The notes under the pieces were generated by a model. It saw only the letters and a program-made list of their open reading frames with translations. It searched no databases and had not been told where the DNA came from. Both the position numbers and the translations under genes were made by a program. Positions 10,427 to 18,540 of a DNA stretch of 64,000 bases are shown in pieces. The stretch is taken from positions 1 through 64,000 of the forward strand of contig JAEUNL010000023.1 in the NCBI GenBank assembly GCA_016791115.1, read 5' to 3'. The number at the start of each line of letters is the position of its first letter. The first letter of the stretch is position 1. Source of the DNA: Rhodocyclaceae bacterium. GTDB lineage: Bacteria > Pseudomonadota > Gammaproteobacteria > Burkholderiales > Rhodocyclaceae.

Positions 10427-10448
10427 CGGGGAGGTGAAAACCTCCCCG
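10427..10448 (+). terminator. Hairpin after ssb, probable terminator
   Basis: CGGGGAGGT (10427-10435) pairs perfectly with ACCTCCCCG (10440-10448) around a GAAA tetraloop, 34 bases after the ssb stop. The following bases are not T-rich, so it is a weak intrinsic terminator or an RNA 3'-end stabiliser. Confidence 0.55.
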
Positions 10449-10521
10449 TCGTCGCTTGCGCCCCCGGGATCTTCCGCCTACAAATAAGAATGAAGCGCGG
10501 ATTCGGCCACCGAGGGCGAAC

Positions 10522-11370
10522 ATGAAACGATTGTGTCTTTTGCTGCTGCTCATGACGCTGGCACTGCCCGGGGTCCGGGCTGCCGGCGAGGCGCCGGATG
10601 GCGACGTGCCACGCGATGCGCTCGGGCGGGGGCTCGACGCGCTGTGGCGAGAAAGCGGTCAGGCAGCGCCGCCCGCGGGTTGGGATGTCGTCGAGCGCCG
10701 CCCCATCATCGAAGGCGACGAATTCATCGGTAGCACTGCAGCATTGCGCGGTGGCGAGCTTGGCGCGGTGCCCGCGCTTCCGCCGGTGCGCGACAGCATG
10801 TCGTTGGTGGCGGGCACCGGATTTCGCGCTCGCGTCAGCACGGCCCGCGCGAGTGCCGGCTTGCACGAGCAGGCGCCGCCGAGCCGGTGGGCTTCTGCCG
10901 CAGCTTACGAGTCGGATTCATGGCGGGCTTTCGCGTCGGTCGAGCGAGCCGAAGGCTGGTCTGCGCCGAGTGCGACGGATCAGGGGCTGCGCGTCGGAGC
11001 GGCTTATCGGCGGGCCGGCACACAGTTGTCCGCCGGGTGGGAAACCGCGTCGCATGATGCGTTAAGCGGCGACGCTGAGCAGAAAGCCTGGTGGATCGGG
11101 CTGGCGCAGCGCGTCGGCGACGGCGCCTTCAAACTGAATTTCGCACGTGCGCTCGATGCCAGTGTCGGCGCAATGTCGCTCAACGGCGCGCGGCAGATCG
11201 CGCTCGGCTATGAGCACGGCCTTTCGGCGCAGACCGCGATCTATGCTTTCTACACGCGGCTGTCCAACGATCCCAATGGGGTGTTCAGGCTCGGCGGCGG
11301 CGAGGTCGACGGTGGGCCGCTCGGTTTGGGTCGCAGCGGGATCTCGCTCGGCATCCGCCACAGTTTCTGA
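10522..11370 (+). CDS. Short outer-membrane porin-like beta-barrel protein
   Basis: 282 residues. A cleavable signal peptide (about 1-21, LLLLLMTLALPGVRA) is followed by a Gly/Pro-rich segment to residue 90. Alternating hydrophobic/polar strands with aromatic girdle residues run from about 95 to the end, which closes with GIRHSF, the terminal-Phe barrel signal. The C-terminal half resembles betaproteobacterial general porins (Porin_4), but the protein is shorter than the usual 340-400 residues, so it may be a small or N-terminally altered barrel. The ATG at 10522 follows GAGGGCGAAC. The pore substrate cannot be told. Confidence 0.6.
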   Translation: MKRLCLLLLLMTLALPGVRAAGEAPDGDVPRDALGRGLDALWRESGQAAPPAGWDVVERRPIIEGDEFIGSTAALRGGELGAVPALPPVRDSMSLVAGTGFRARVSTARASAGLHEQAPPSRWASAAAYESDSWRAFASVERAEGWSAPSATDQGLRVGAAYRRAGTQLSAGWETASHDALSGDAEQKAWWIGLAQRVGDGAFKLNFARALDASVGAMSLNGARQIALGYEHGLSAQTAIYAFYTRLSNDPNGVFRLGGGEVDGGPLGLGRSGISLGIRHSF

Positions 11371-11392
11371 CGCCTGCGGCATCAGGCGCCGG

Positions 11393-11893
11393 TCAGAGGC
11401 GCCGGATCTTTTCCAGTAGCGCGGTCGTCGAGCGTTCGTGCTCGAACGGTATCGACACCACAATGCCGCCGCGCGCCCGCACCAGATCGTTGCCGACGAT
11501 GCGCTCGACCGGCCAGTCGCCTCCCTTGACGAGGACATCGGGTTGGGCGCCGCGGATGCGCTCGATCGGTGTGTCCTCGTCAAACCAGGTCACGAGGTCC
11601 ACACACTCGAGGGCGGCCATTACGGCCAGCCGGTCGGCCAGCACGTTGATCGGTCGGTCGTCACCCTTGCCGAGGCGGCGCACCGATTGGTCAGAGTTGA
11701 GCGCGACGATCATCGCAAGGCCCAGCGCGCGCGCCTGGGCCAGGTAGGTCACGTGGCCGCGATGCAGGATGTCGAACACGCCGTTGGTGAACACCAGCGG
11801 GCGGGGCAGATTTGCAACGCGCGCAACGAGCGAGTCCGGCGCGCAGATCTTTGCCTCGAAGGCGGGGCGGCCGTGATCGATGCCGTCGCGCAT
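11393..11893 (-). CDS. rfaE2: D-glycero-beta-D-manno-heptose 1-phosphate adenylyltransferase
   Basis: 166 residues. This cytidylyltransferase-fold enzyme makes ADP-heptose for the LPS inner core. The nucleotide-binding motif [17 protein letters not shown] (about 35-51) and the downstream [14 protein letters not shown] and STTALLEKI blocks match RfaE domain II. The kinase half (domain I) is absent, so this is the split form common in betaproteobacteria. The start overlaps the stop of the upstream ferritin-like gene (TGATG), so the two are cotranscribed. It is convergent with the porin-like gene. Confidence 0.94.
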   Translation of the reverse strand: MRDGIDHGRPAFEAKICAPDSLVARVANLPRPLVFTNGVFDILHRGHVTYLAQARALGLAMIVALNSDQSVRRLGKGDDRPINVLADRLAVMAALECVDLVTWFDEDTPIERIRGAQPDVLVKGGDWPVERIVGNDLVRARGGIVVSIPFEHERSTTALLEKIRRL

Positions 11894-12720
11894 CAGGCTG
11901 CGGCAAGCGTCTTGCGATAGCGGCTCAGGTCGGCAGGCGTTTCGATCTTGTGCTCGAACAGGCTGGACAGGTTGCGCAGGATGCCGCCGATGACACGCGC
12001 TTCACAGGCCTTGTCGAAGCAGATCTGCTCCGACAGCCAGTGCTCGAGCCAGTCCGGATCCGGCAGGCGGCTCTGCACCGTGTCGCGCGGGAAATTGGAT
12101 TTGCTGACGTGCAGGTTGGTCGGATGCAGCGGCTTGCCGGCTCGCGAAGAGCTGGCCATCAGCACGCCGATCCGGGCAAAGGCGGCACGCGCCACATCGC
12201 CGGTGCGCTCGATCGCGCGCTTCATGTATCGGAGGTAAGCGCCGCCATGGCGTGCCTCGTCGCGCGAGAGCAGGTCGTAGATGTGCTTGATCACGGGTTC
12301 GGTATGCCATTCCGCTGCGCGGCGATACCACTGTGTGAGGCGCACCTCGCCGCAGAAGTGCAGCATCAGCGTTTCGAGTGGCGGCGCCGGATCGAATTCG
12401 AAGCGGACCTCGTGGAGTTCCGCTTCGCTCGGCGCCAGGTCGGGGCGGAAGCGCTGCAGGTAGTCCATCAGCACCAGGGCATGCTTCTGCTCTTCGTAGA
12501 ACCAGATCGACATGAAGGCGGAGAAGTCGCTGTCGTCGATGTTGTCGCGCAGGAACATCTCGGTCGCCGGCAGGGCAGACCATTCGGTGATGGCGTTCAT
12601 CTTGATCGTCATCGCCTGATCGTCGCTCAGGCGCGATGCATCGAACGAGTCCCACGGCACGTCGTTCGCCATGCTCCAGCGGGCCGTCTCGAGCGATTTG
12701 AAGAGTTCTGGATAGAGCAT
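11893..12720 (-). CDS. Ferritin-like di-iron protein
   Basis: 275 residues. An all-helical protein with the carboxylate/histidine pattern of ferritin-like di-iron enzymes: EEQKH (76-80), Glu125 in GEVR and DEARH (154-158), with Glu46/Glu54 as first-helix candidates. This resembles acyl-ACP desaturase or long-chain oxygenase scaffolds, but the substrate is not known. The ATG at 12720 is preferred over a TTG five codons upstream because AGGA lies at the right distance. Its stop overlaps the rfaE2 start, so it sits in a two-gene unit with LPS-precursor synthesis. Confidence 0.75.
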   Translation of the reverse strand: MLYPELFKSLETARWSMANDVPWDSFDASRLSDDQAMTIKMNAITEWSALPATEMFLRDNIDDSDFSAFMSIWFYEEQKHALVLMDYLQRFRPDLAPSEAELHEVRFEFDPAPPLETLMLHFCGEVRLTQWYRRAAEWHTEPVIKHIYDLLSRDEARHGGAYLRYMKRAIERTGDVARAAFARIGVLMASSSRAGKPLHPTNLHVSKSNFPRDTVQSRLPDPDWLEHWLSEQICFDKACEARVIGGILRNLSSLFEHKIETPADLSRYRKTLAAA

Positions 12721-12797
12721 TGGAGTCCTCGCCAAAAGCAGAATTCTACGAGCTTTGGCGTCCTGCGTCAGTGAGATTGCGTCGCAATACCGCTCGG

Positions 12798-13712
12798 TCA
12801 GCTGTTCAGGTGGGCGTTATGCCAATCCCGCAGTGCCGCGAGAGTGTCATCGATCTCGGCAATCACGCGGATGCCCGGCAGGCTGCGCTGGCGGCCACAG
12901 ATGCCAGCGCCGCCCGCCCAGATGCCGACTTCGCCCGCAAGCCGATCGCGCAGCGAGAGCAGCCCGTCGACCGCCTGCCGGACCGGATATGCGGACGAGA
13001 AGGACAGGGCCACGATGTCGAAACTGCCGCTGGCGGCGGCCATGCGGATGTCGGATAGCGGCGTCTGGGTGCCCAGCGAAATACAGTGCGCCCCCTCTGG
13101 CACGAGCATCGCTTCCGCCATGAGCAGGCCCAGCGTGTGCTCCTCGTCCGGAAACGTGGTCAACAGAACTCTCGGGCGCGTGCCGCGCGCCGCGTGGGCG
13201 TTGATTGCGGCGCGCAGCGTGTTCTGTATCAATTCCGTGTAAAGGTGTTCCTCCATCACCGCTATTTCGCCGCGCAGCCACGCTTCGCCGACATGCCGAT
13301 TGAGCGGGGCGACGATTTCCGCAACGAAGCGCTGGAGGCCGAATTTCAACAAGGTCTGCGACAACATTGCGCGCAGTTCGTCGCTGCGATGCAGTTTCAG
13401 CAGATCGATCAGGGCGGCGCATTCCGCGCTGCCGGGTAGTGCCGCCGCCGTCCTTGGCGTGTGCGCTTCGAGCAGCCGCAGCAGTTCCGCTGGCGCCGTT
13501 CCGACCACCTTGCCAGGGCGATGCCCCTGATCGAGCAGGCGTTTGATCAGGCGCAGGCGCTCGACATCGTCTGCTGCATAAAGGCGTTCGCCCGACGGAT
13601 CGCGCAAGGGTTTCGGAAACCCGTATCTGCGCTCCCATACACGCAGGGTGTCCTTGGATAGCCCGGTATCGCGCTCGACCGCTGCGATGGTGAGTCCAGA
13701 AACGTCAGCCAT
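12798..13712 (-). CDS. litR: MerR-family cobalamin-binding transcriptional regulator (LitR/CarH type)
   Basis: 304 residues. A MerR winged helix-turn-helix (about 7-75; LTIAAVERDTGLSKDTLRVWERRYGFP) is followed by a helical cap (95-170) and a B12-binding Rossmann domain (178-300). The two hallmarks of adenosylcobalamin photoreceptors are intact: Wx9EH (Trp145, Glu155-His156) and ExHxxG (Glu190, His192, Gly195; His192 would be the lower cobalt ligand). The residue after Trp145 is Leu, whereas T. thermophilus CarH has His132, the post-photolysis upper ligand. The start at 13712 keeps the divergent operators and promoter outside the gene; in-frame starts at 13757 and 13787 would bury them and lack a Shine-Dalgarno site. 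Confidence 0.9.
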   Translation of the reverse strand: MADVSGLTIAAVERDTGLSKDTLRVWERRYGFPKPLRDPSGERLYAADDVERLRLIKRLLDQGHRPGKVVGTAPAELLRLLEAHTPRTAAALPGSAECAALIDLLKLHRSDELRAMLSQTLLKFGLQRFVAEIVAPLNRHVGEAWLRGEIAVMEEHLYTELIQNTLRAAINAHAARGTRPRVLLTTFPDEEHTLGLLMAEAMLVPEGAHCISLGTQTPLSDIRMAAASGSFDIVALSFSSAYPVRQAVDGLLSLRDRLAGEVGIWAGGAGICGRQRSLPGIRVIAEIDDTLAALRDWHNAHLNS

Positions 13713-13715
13713 TAG

Positions 13716-13730
13716 TTTGTCCAAGACAAA
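13716..13730. promoter_or_regulatory. Operator O1 for the MerR/B12 regulator (proposed)
   Basis: TTTGTCCAAGACAAA is a palindrome with six-base half-sites (TTTGTC / GACAAA) and a three-base centre. It ends four bases upstream of the -35 and lies three bases upstream of the regulator's own ATG. A second copy of the same class starts exactly 63 bp downstream (13779). Confidence 0.75.
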
Positions 13731-13733
13731 GCG

Positions 13734-13762
13734 TTGACAAGTCGCTTTCGAAATCATAATGT
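13734..13762 (+). promoter_or_regulatory. Sigma70-like promoter of the light/stress operon (proposed)
   Basis: A perfect -35 TTGACA (13734-13739), a 17-bp spacer and -10 TAATGT (13757-13762). An alternative -10 CATAAT (13755-13760) has a better hexamer but a 15-bp spacer. The promoter is flanked by the palindromes O1 and O2, which fits repression by a DNA-bound tetramer. Confidence 0.65.
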
Positions 13763-13778
13763 AGCCACATAAGGTAGT

Positions 13779-13793
13779 TTTGTCCACGACAAA
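13779..13793. promoter_or_regulatory. Operator O2 for the MerR/B12 regulator (proposed)
   Basis: TTTGTCCACGACAAA has the same half-sites as O1. It lies just downstream of the predicted transcription start and immediately before the GGAGGG ribosome site of the first operon gene. The 63-bp centre-to-centre spacing equals six helical turns. Confidence 0.75.
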
Positions 13794-13803
13794 CGGAGGG
13801 TTT

Positions 13804-14079
13804 ATGTCTAGGTCACTTCGCCGGGGGAGCCTTTTGGCGATTGCATTCTTTGCCTGCTTCAGCGCATTCGCTGCAACGGGTCATCCCGCCATGGACCCGC
13901 CGACATCTTTGAACGACCGCGGTGGCATGGCGGGGGTGCAATTGGTCGAACCCGTCCCGCTCGATCCGCTGCAACTGATGATCATGTTGCACCTGAACGG
14001 TGCTCGGGATTTGACTCTGAGATCGATTCCGCAGCCAGCTGATCGTGCCTGCTGCGAGACGACGGCGGTGAGCAATTGA
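13804..14079 (+). CDS. Small secreted protein, first gene of the LitR operon
   Basis: 91 residues with a convincing signal peptide (about 1-23, LLAIAFFACFSAFA then ATG). The mature part is Pro/Leu-rich (QLVEPVPLDPLQLMIMLHLNG) and ends with a Cys-Cys pair (CCET). I do not recognise a family. The start at 13804 has GGAGGG four bases upstream. It is the promoter-proximal gene of the divergent operon, and its stop overlaps the TTG start of the glutathione peroxidase gene. Confidence 0.65.
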   Translation: MSRSLRRGSLLAIAFFACFSAFAATGHPAMDPPTSLNDRGGMAGVQLVEPVPLDPLQLMIMLHLNGARDLTLRSIPQPADRACCETTAVSN

Positions 14080-14639
14080 ATCTGCGTGCACTGCTCCTTT
14101 CTGCCAGCCTTGCAGCCATGGCGGGCGTTGCGCTTGCGGATGCGCCCGCCGGCTGTCCGCCGCTTCTGCAACACACCTTTGACCGCCTGCAGGACGAAAC
14201 GCCCATGTCGCTCTGCAAATTCGCCGGCAAGGTCGTGATGGTCGTAAACACTGCGAGTTTTTGCGGATACACCCGGCAGTACGAAGCGCTGGAATCGCTG
14301 CACCAGAAATATCGGGACAGGGGTTTTGCCGTCATCGGATTCCCTTCCAACGATTTCGGACAGCAGGAGCCGGGGAGCAACACGCAGATTGCCGAATTCT
14401 GTCGATCGACTTACGGCATCCGGTTCCCGATGTTTGCCAAGACCAATGTGTCTCAGCCCAAGGCGAATCCCTTTTTCGATGAGCTGGCGGACCGCACCGG
14501 CGCGCGACCGAAGTGGAACTTTCACAAGTACCTGATCGATCGTTCGGGTCGGCGAGTGGTCAGTTTCCAGAGCGCGATCGAGCCGGATAGCCCGACTGTC
14601 GTCGCCGAGATCGAGACGATGCTGGCGGGCGGCCGATGA
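14076..14639 (+). CDS. Glutathione peroxidase, exported
   Basis: 187 residues beginning at a TTG codon that overlaps the previous stop (TTGA). A signal peptide (about 1-21) is followed by a thioredoxin-fold GPx domain. Peroxidatic Cys63 sits in NTASFCGYT, Gln97 in NDFGQQEPG, and the conserved Trp in PKWNFHKYLI. The enzyme reduces hydrogen peroxide or lipid hydroperoxides, here probably in the periplasm, using thiols. Its position in an operon of lipid-modifying genes suggests membrane hydroperoxide defence. A GGTGAG element is upstream of the TTG; no ATG in frame retains the signal peptide. Confidence 0.88.
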   Translation: MNLRALLLSASLAAMAGVALADAPAGCPPLLQHTFDRLQDETPMSLCKFAGKVVMVVNTASFCGYTRQYEALESLHQKYRDRGFAVIGFPSNDFGQQEPGSNTQIAEFCRSTYGIRFPMFAKTNVSQPKANPFFDELADRTGARPKWNFHKYLIDRSGRRVVSFQSAIEPDSPTVVAEIETMLAGGR

Positions 14640-14708
14640 ATCGGCAACGGCCCGTTGAAATGTCGTGAATGGTTGTGTGTCGCCAGACTTGTAAATGGAG
14701 GTGATCGA

Positions 14709-16007
14709 ATGCGAATCGCAGTGATCGGGGCAGGCATATCCGGTCTGTCGGCAGCCTGGCTCCTGCAGCGACGGCATCAGGTTACCCTGTTCGAAGCCGA
14801 AGCGCGCCTCGGCGGGCATACCAACACGGTCGATGTCACCCTAGAGGGCGCGACGTACCCGGTCGACACCGGATTCCTGGTTTTCAACCGCCGGACTTAT
14901 CCTAACCTTACGGCGTTGTTCGAAACGCTCGACGTACCGGTTGCATCGAGCGAAATGTCGTTTGCCGTGAGCCTGGCTGAACCGGGCATCGAATGGGCCG
15001 GATCGAGCCTCGCGACCTTGTTCGCGCAACGCAGCAACCTTGCGCGCCCCGCGTTCTGGCGCATGCTTCAGGACATCCTGCGGTTCAACCGCGATTCGGT
15101 CGCCGACGCGGATGCGGGGAACGCAAATCGCATTTCGCTAGGCGATTATCTGAACGCGCACCGCTACAGCGTCGAGTTCCGCGACTGGTACCTGCTTCCG
15201 ATGGCCGCGGCAATCTGGTCGTGTCCGACGAAGGCAATGCTCGGCTATCCACTCGAAACCTTCGTGCGTTTCTGCCGCAATCACGGCCTGCTCCAGTTGT
15301 TGGATCGCCCGCAATGGCTCACGGTGCGGGGCGGTGGCAGGGTCTATGTGGACAAGATCGCTGCGCAACTGGCGGACATCCGACTGTCGTCGCCTGTCCG
15401 GCGCGTGGTGCGCGAGGAGGGTGGCGCCTGGATCGAAACGCCATGGGGCTCGGAGCGGTACGACCACATCGTTTTTGCCTGTCATAGCGATCAGGCGCTT
15501 GCCATACTCGGCCAGGATGTGACCCATCCGGAAGCGAGGCTGCTGCGGAGCATCGGCTACCAGCGAAACCGTGCCGTTCTGCACACCGATCGCTCATTGT
15601 TGCCGCGCAATGAGGCAACCTGGTCTGCCTGGAATTACCTTGCCGGCCGGGGCAAGATCGACTCGCGGCCGGTCAGCGTGTCCTATCTGATCAACAAGCT
15701 GCAGCCCATTCCTTTCGTCGGGCCCGTCATCGTTTCGCTTAACCCATTTACGGAGCCGGGCTCCGAGAAGGTCATCGCCGACTTCGATTACGCGCACCCG
15801 CTGTTCGACCGCGCTGCAATCGATGCGCAGGCTGGGGTCGCGCGTATCCAGGGGCAGCGCAACACGTGGTTCTGTGGCGCGTGGATGGGCTACGGGTTTC
15901 ACGAGGACGGCCTGCGCTCCGCACTGGATGTGGCGGCCCGCCTCGGTGTCGCGGCGCCCTGGCATGCGCAGAAGAACGCTGCAGATCGCACTCCGGAGTT
16001 CGCATGA
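14709..16007 (+). CDS. FAD-dependent oxidoreductase (amine-oxidase fold, fatty-acid desaturase-like)
   Basis: 432 residues. The N-terminal dinucleotide-binding motif is IAVIGAGISGLSAAWLL (about 3-19), followed by GGHTNTVDV. This is the NAD(P)/FAD-binding protein that travels with DUF1365 and a CFA-type methyltransferase in photoprotection and singlet-oxygen clusters. Homologues of this trio include enzymes implicated in furan and cyclopropane fatty acid synthesis in alphaproteobacteria, but the exact reaction here is inferred. TGGAGGTGAT precedes the ATG. Its stop overlaps the next ATG (ATGA). Confidence 0.88.
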   Translation: MRIAVIGAGISGLSAAWLLQRRHQVTLFEAEARLGGHTNTVDVTLEGATYPVDTGFLVFNRRTYPNLTALFETLDVPVASSEMSFAVSLAEPGIEWAGSSLATLFAQRSNLARPAFWRMLQDILRFNRDSVADADAGNANRISLGDYLNAHRYSVEFRDWYLLPMAAAIWSCPTKAMLGYPLETFVRFCRNHGLLQLLDRPQWLTVRGGGRVYVDKIAAQLADIRLSSPVRRVVREEGGAWIETPWGSERYDHIVFACHSDQALAILGQDVTHPEARLLRSIGYQRNRAVLHTDRSLLPRNEATWSAWNYLAGRGKIDSRPVSVSYLINKLQPIPFVGPVIVSLNPFTEPGSEKVIADFDYAHPLFDRAAIDAQAGVARIQGQRNTWFCGAWMGYGFHEDGLRSALDVAARLGVAAPWHAQKNAADRTPEFA

Positions 16008-16762
16008 CTCCCGAGTTATGCGTCGGTTCGGTGATGCATGTGCGCCATTCGCCAGCGACGAATCGCTTTTGCTACCCGCTGTTTTTCTTGCGGCTGCCCT
16101 TGTCGTCTCTCGGCGATCTACGCCTGCGCCTGCTTGGCGTCAATCGCCGAGCCGCAATGCGTATCGAGTATTCCGACCACGGGCCGCGAGATGGCTCGCA
16201 TCCCCAGCGGTGGATTCGAACCTTGTTGCAGCACCATGGCATCCACGCGGATGGAGAGATCATCCTGCAGACCATGCCTCGCATGTTCGGATTCGTCTTC
16301 AATCCGGTCAGCTTCTGGTACTGCCACGATGTCGAAGGGGCGCTGCGCGCCGTGCTGTGCGAAGTGAATAACACCTTCGGCGAACGGCACAACTATCTGG
16401 TTGCCCATGGCGACGGCAGCGCGATCGGCGCCGGGGACTCGCTTTGGGCCCGCAAGGTTTTCCACGTTTCGCCCTTTTTCCCGGTGAGCGGCGAGTATCG
16501 CTTTCGTTTCACGCGGCGCGGGGCGGTACAGGCCGTCGCGATCGATTATTTCGAATCCGGGCGCATCGTGTTGACGACGCGGCTCGCAGGGCGCGCCCGG
16601 CCTCTCGATGACCGGTCGCTGCTGTCCGCGCTCGTTCGTTTTCCCCTGATGACCTGCGCGGTCGTTCTTCGCATTCACTGGCAGGCCCTTCGGCTGGCCG
16701 TGGTCTGCCGCGCATCCTTTTTTCGTAAACCCCAACCTCCGTTGGAAGAGACTACAACATGA
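16004..16762 (+). CDS. DUF1365 family protein
   Basis: 252 residues. It shows the DUF1365 signature, including FCYPLFFLRLPL near the start, PRMFGFVFNPVSFWYCHD (about 101-118), EVNNTFGERHNYL and KVFHVSPFFPV. The biochemical function is not established; the family is almost always encoded beside an FAD oxidoreductase and a cyclopropane-fatty-acid synthase homologue, as here. It overlaps both neighbours by four bases (ATGA at each end), so all three products are probably needed in matching amounts. Confidence 0.92.
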   Translation: MTPELCVGSVMHVRHSPATNRFCYPLFFLRLPLSSLGDLRLRLLGVNRRAAMRIEYSDHGPRDGSHPQRWIRTLLQHHGIHADGEIILQTMPRMFGFVFNPVSFWYCHDVEGALRAVLCEVNNTFGERHNYLVAHGDGSAIGAGDSLWARKVFHVSPFFPVSGEYRFRFTRRGAVQAVAIDYFESGRIVLTTRLAGRARPLDDRSLLSALVRFPLMTCAVVLRIHWQALRLAVVCRASFFRKPQPPLEETTT

Positions 16763-17985
16763 GTGAATTCGAGGCTGTCCTGTCGCGCTCATTACCGCGC
16801 ATGCGCGGCGCCGTTCCGCGTGGTGCATCCGTGGTGTTGTCCCTGCTGGACCGGCTCGTCGATGGCAGCGTCGACATGACCTTGCCCGACGGACAGTCAC
16901 TGCGGCTCGGTCGCGGCGCATCCGCAGCGCGCGTTCAGATCCGCGATTGGCGCATGTTCGATGCCGTTCTCGGCAAAGGCGACATCGGTCTTGCCGAGGC
17001 CTACATAGACGGGCTATGGGAAGCGGACGACCTGGCGGCGTTCCTCGCTTTGCTGGTGCGCAGCCGCAAGGTGCTGGAGCGTGCTGTCTATGGCAACGCG
17101 TTGCGTTTGATCGCCTACAGGGTCGGGCATCTGTTGCGTACCAACACGCGCGGGGGGGCGCGCCGCAACATCATGGCGCACTACGATCTCGGCAACTGTT
17201 TCTACGAGGCTTGGCTCGATCCGTCGATGAGCTACTCGGCGGCACTGTTCGAAGGCGATTTCTCTCGACCCTTCGACTATGCCCAGCGCGCAAAATACCG
17301 TCGGATCCTCGATCAGCTCGACCCGAAACCAGGGCAGACGATCCTCGAGATCGGCTGCGGATGGGGCGGATTGGCCGAGGTGGCCGCACGCGAATACGGG
17401 CTCAATGTTCTTGGCCTGACCCTCTCGCCGGCGCAGCTCGACTACGCGCGCACGCGCGCGGCAACGCGCGGCTTCGAAGACCGCGCGCGTTTCGAACTCT
17501 GCGACTACCGTGACATGCGCGGCAAGTTCGATCACATCGTGTCGATCGAGATGTTCGAGGCGGTTGGCGAGCGCTACTGGCCGACCTATTTCTCGCAGGT
17601 GCGGAGTTGTCTCAAGCCGGGCGGACGCGCAGCGGTGCAGGTCATTACCATCGAAGACGCGCTTTTTTCGCGCTACCGGCGCGGAACGGATTTCATTCAG
17701 CGGTACGTATTTCCCGGTGGCATGCTGCCGGCTCCTTCCGTGTTTCGCGAGAGGGCCGAGGAACGTGGTCTGGCGGTTGCTGACGAGTATCGCTTCGGTC
17801 AGGACTATGCGCATACGCTGTCGCTTTGGGCGACCCGGTTCGACGCGCAATTGCCCGCCGTCCGGGCGCTCGGCTTCGGTGACGACTTCATTCGGCTGTG
17901 GCGTTTCTACCTCGCGTATTGCGAGGCGGCCTTCCGTGCCGGATCGACCGACGTCTGCCACTTCACGCTCGAGCACGCGGCGTGA
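16759..17985 (+). CDS. Cyclopropane-fatty-acyl-phospholipid synthase family methyltransferase
   Basis: 408 residues. A SAM-dependent enzyme acting on unsaturated acyl chains of membrane phospholipids. Visible motifs are HYDLGN (141-146), the SAM loop EIGCGWGG (197-204), and the C-terminal QVITIED / FIQRYVFPGGMLP block that lines the active site in Cfa. The N-terminal lipid-binding domain is complete, so this is a full-length member. Given its operon, it may methylate or cyclopropanate fatty acids under light or singlet-oxygen stress; a furan-fatty-acid methylase role is also possible. Confidence 0.93.
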   Translation: MSEFEAVLSRSLPRMRGAVPRGASVVLSLLDRLVDGSVDMTLPDGQSLRLGRGASAARVQIRDWRMFDAVLGKGDIGLAEAYIDGLWEADDLAAFLALLVRSRKVLERAVYGNALRLIAYRVGHLLRTNTRGGARRNIMAHYDLGNCFYEAWLDPSMSYSAALFEGDFSRPFDYAQRAKYRRILDQLDPKPGQTILEIGCGWGGLAEVAAREYGLNVLGLTLSPAQLDYARTRAATRGFEDRARFELCDYRDMRGKFDHIVSIEMFEAVGERYWPTYFSQVRSCLKPGGRAAVQVITIEDALFSRYRRGTDFIQRYVFPGGMLPAPSVFRERAEERGLAVADEYRFGQDYAHTLSLWATRFDAQLPAVRALGFGDDFIRLWRFYLAYCEAAFRAGSTDVCHFTLEHAA

Positions 17986-18539
17986 GCCGGCATCTGCGCC
18001 TGCTGGCGTTCGCGCTATTGCTCCCCTTGGCGGCGCAGGCCGCGCCGTTGCCGGACTCGGTGCGCGAGCAACTTGTCGGGCGGCTGGGGTTCGATGGTAC
18101 CCGGCTGCGCGAGCTCGGCAACGGAGAAATGCGCTGGTTCGGCCTGTCGATCTACCAGGCGTCGCTATGGTCGGCCAGCGTACAGTTCGACGATTCCGTG
18201 CCCTTCGCGTTATCGCTGCGCTATTCCCGCGACATTCCGGGCAAGCGTCTGGTGTCGACGTCGATCGACGAACTCAAACGACTCGGTTTGCGCGACGAGG
18301 TGACCCTGAAGCGCTGGGAGAAGCTGCTCGCCACCGTGTTTCCCGATGTCAGGGAAGGGGAGTCGATCGTTGGTGTGAGCCTGCCTGCGCAGGGTGCGCT
18401 GTTCTTCCATCAGGGACGGCTGACGGGCGAGATTTCCGACCCGGAATTCGCACGCGCTTTCTTCTCCATATGGCTGGATTCCCGGACGCGTGCGCCGGAA
18501 TTGCGCGAGCGACTGCTCGGTATGCGCCGAGGGAGCTGA
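17982..18539 (+). CDS. Chalcone isomerase-like domain protein, exported
   Basis: 185 residues starting at GTG within the previous stop (GTGA). A signal peptide (about 1-19, LLAFALLLPLAAQA) is followed by a chalcone-isomerase-like domain: WFGLSIYQASLW (about 46-57), a middle strand/helix block, and FARAFFSIWLDSRTRAPELRERLLG at the end. Bacterial members probably bind a fatty acid rather than a flavonoid. The start codon is inferred from the overlap and from the signal peptide it restores. Confidence 0.85.
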   Translation: MSRHLRLLAFALLLPLAAQAAPLPDSVREQLVGRLGFDGTRLRELGNGEMRWFGLSIYQASLWSASVQFDDSVPFALSLRYSRDIPGKRLVSTSIDELKRLGLRDEVTLKRWEKLLATVFPDVREGESIVGVSLPAQGALFFHQGRLTGEISDPEFARAFFSIWLDSRTRAPELRERLLGMRRGS

Positions 18540-18540
18540 A

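Noticed and set aside
11371-11388. CGCCTG/CAGGCG hairpin between the porin-like gene and rfaE2
   Set aside because: Six-bp stem without a T run on either strand. Possible convergent terminator but too weak to call.
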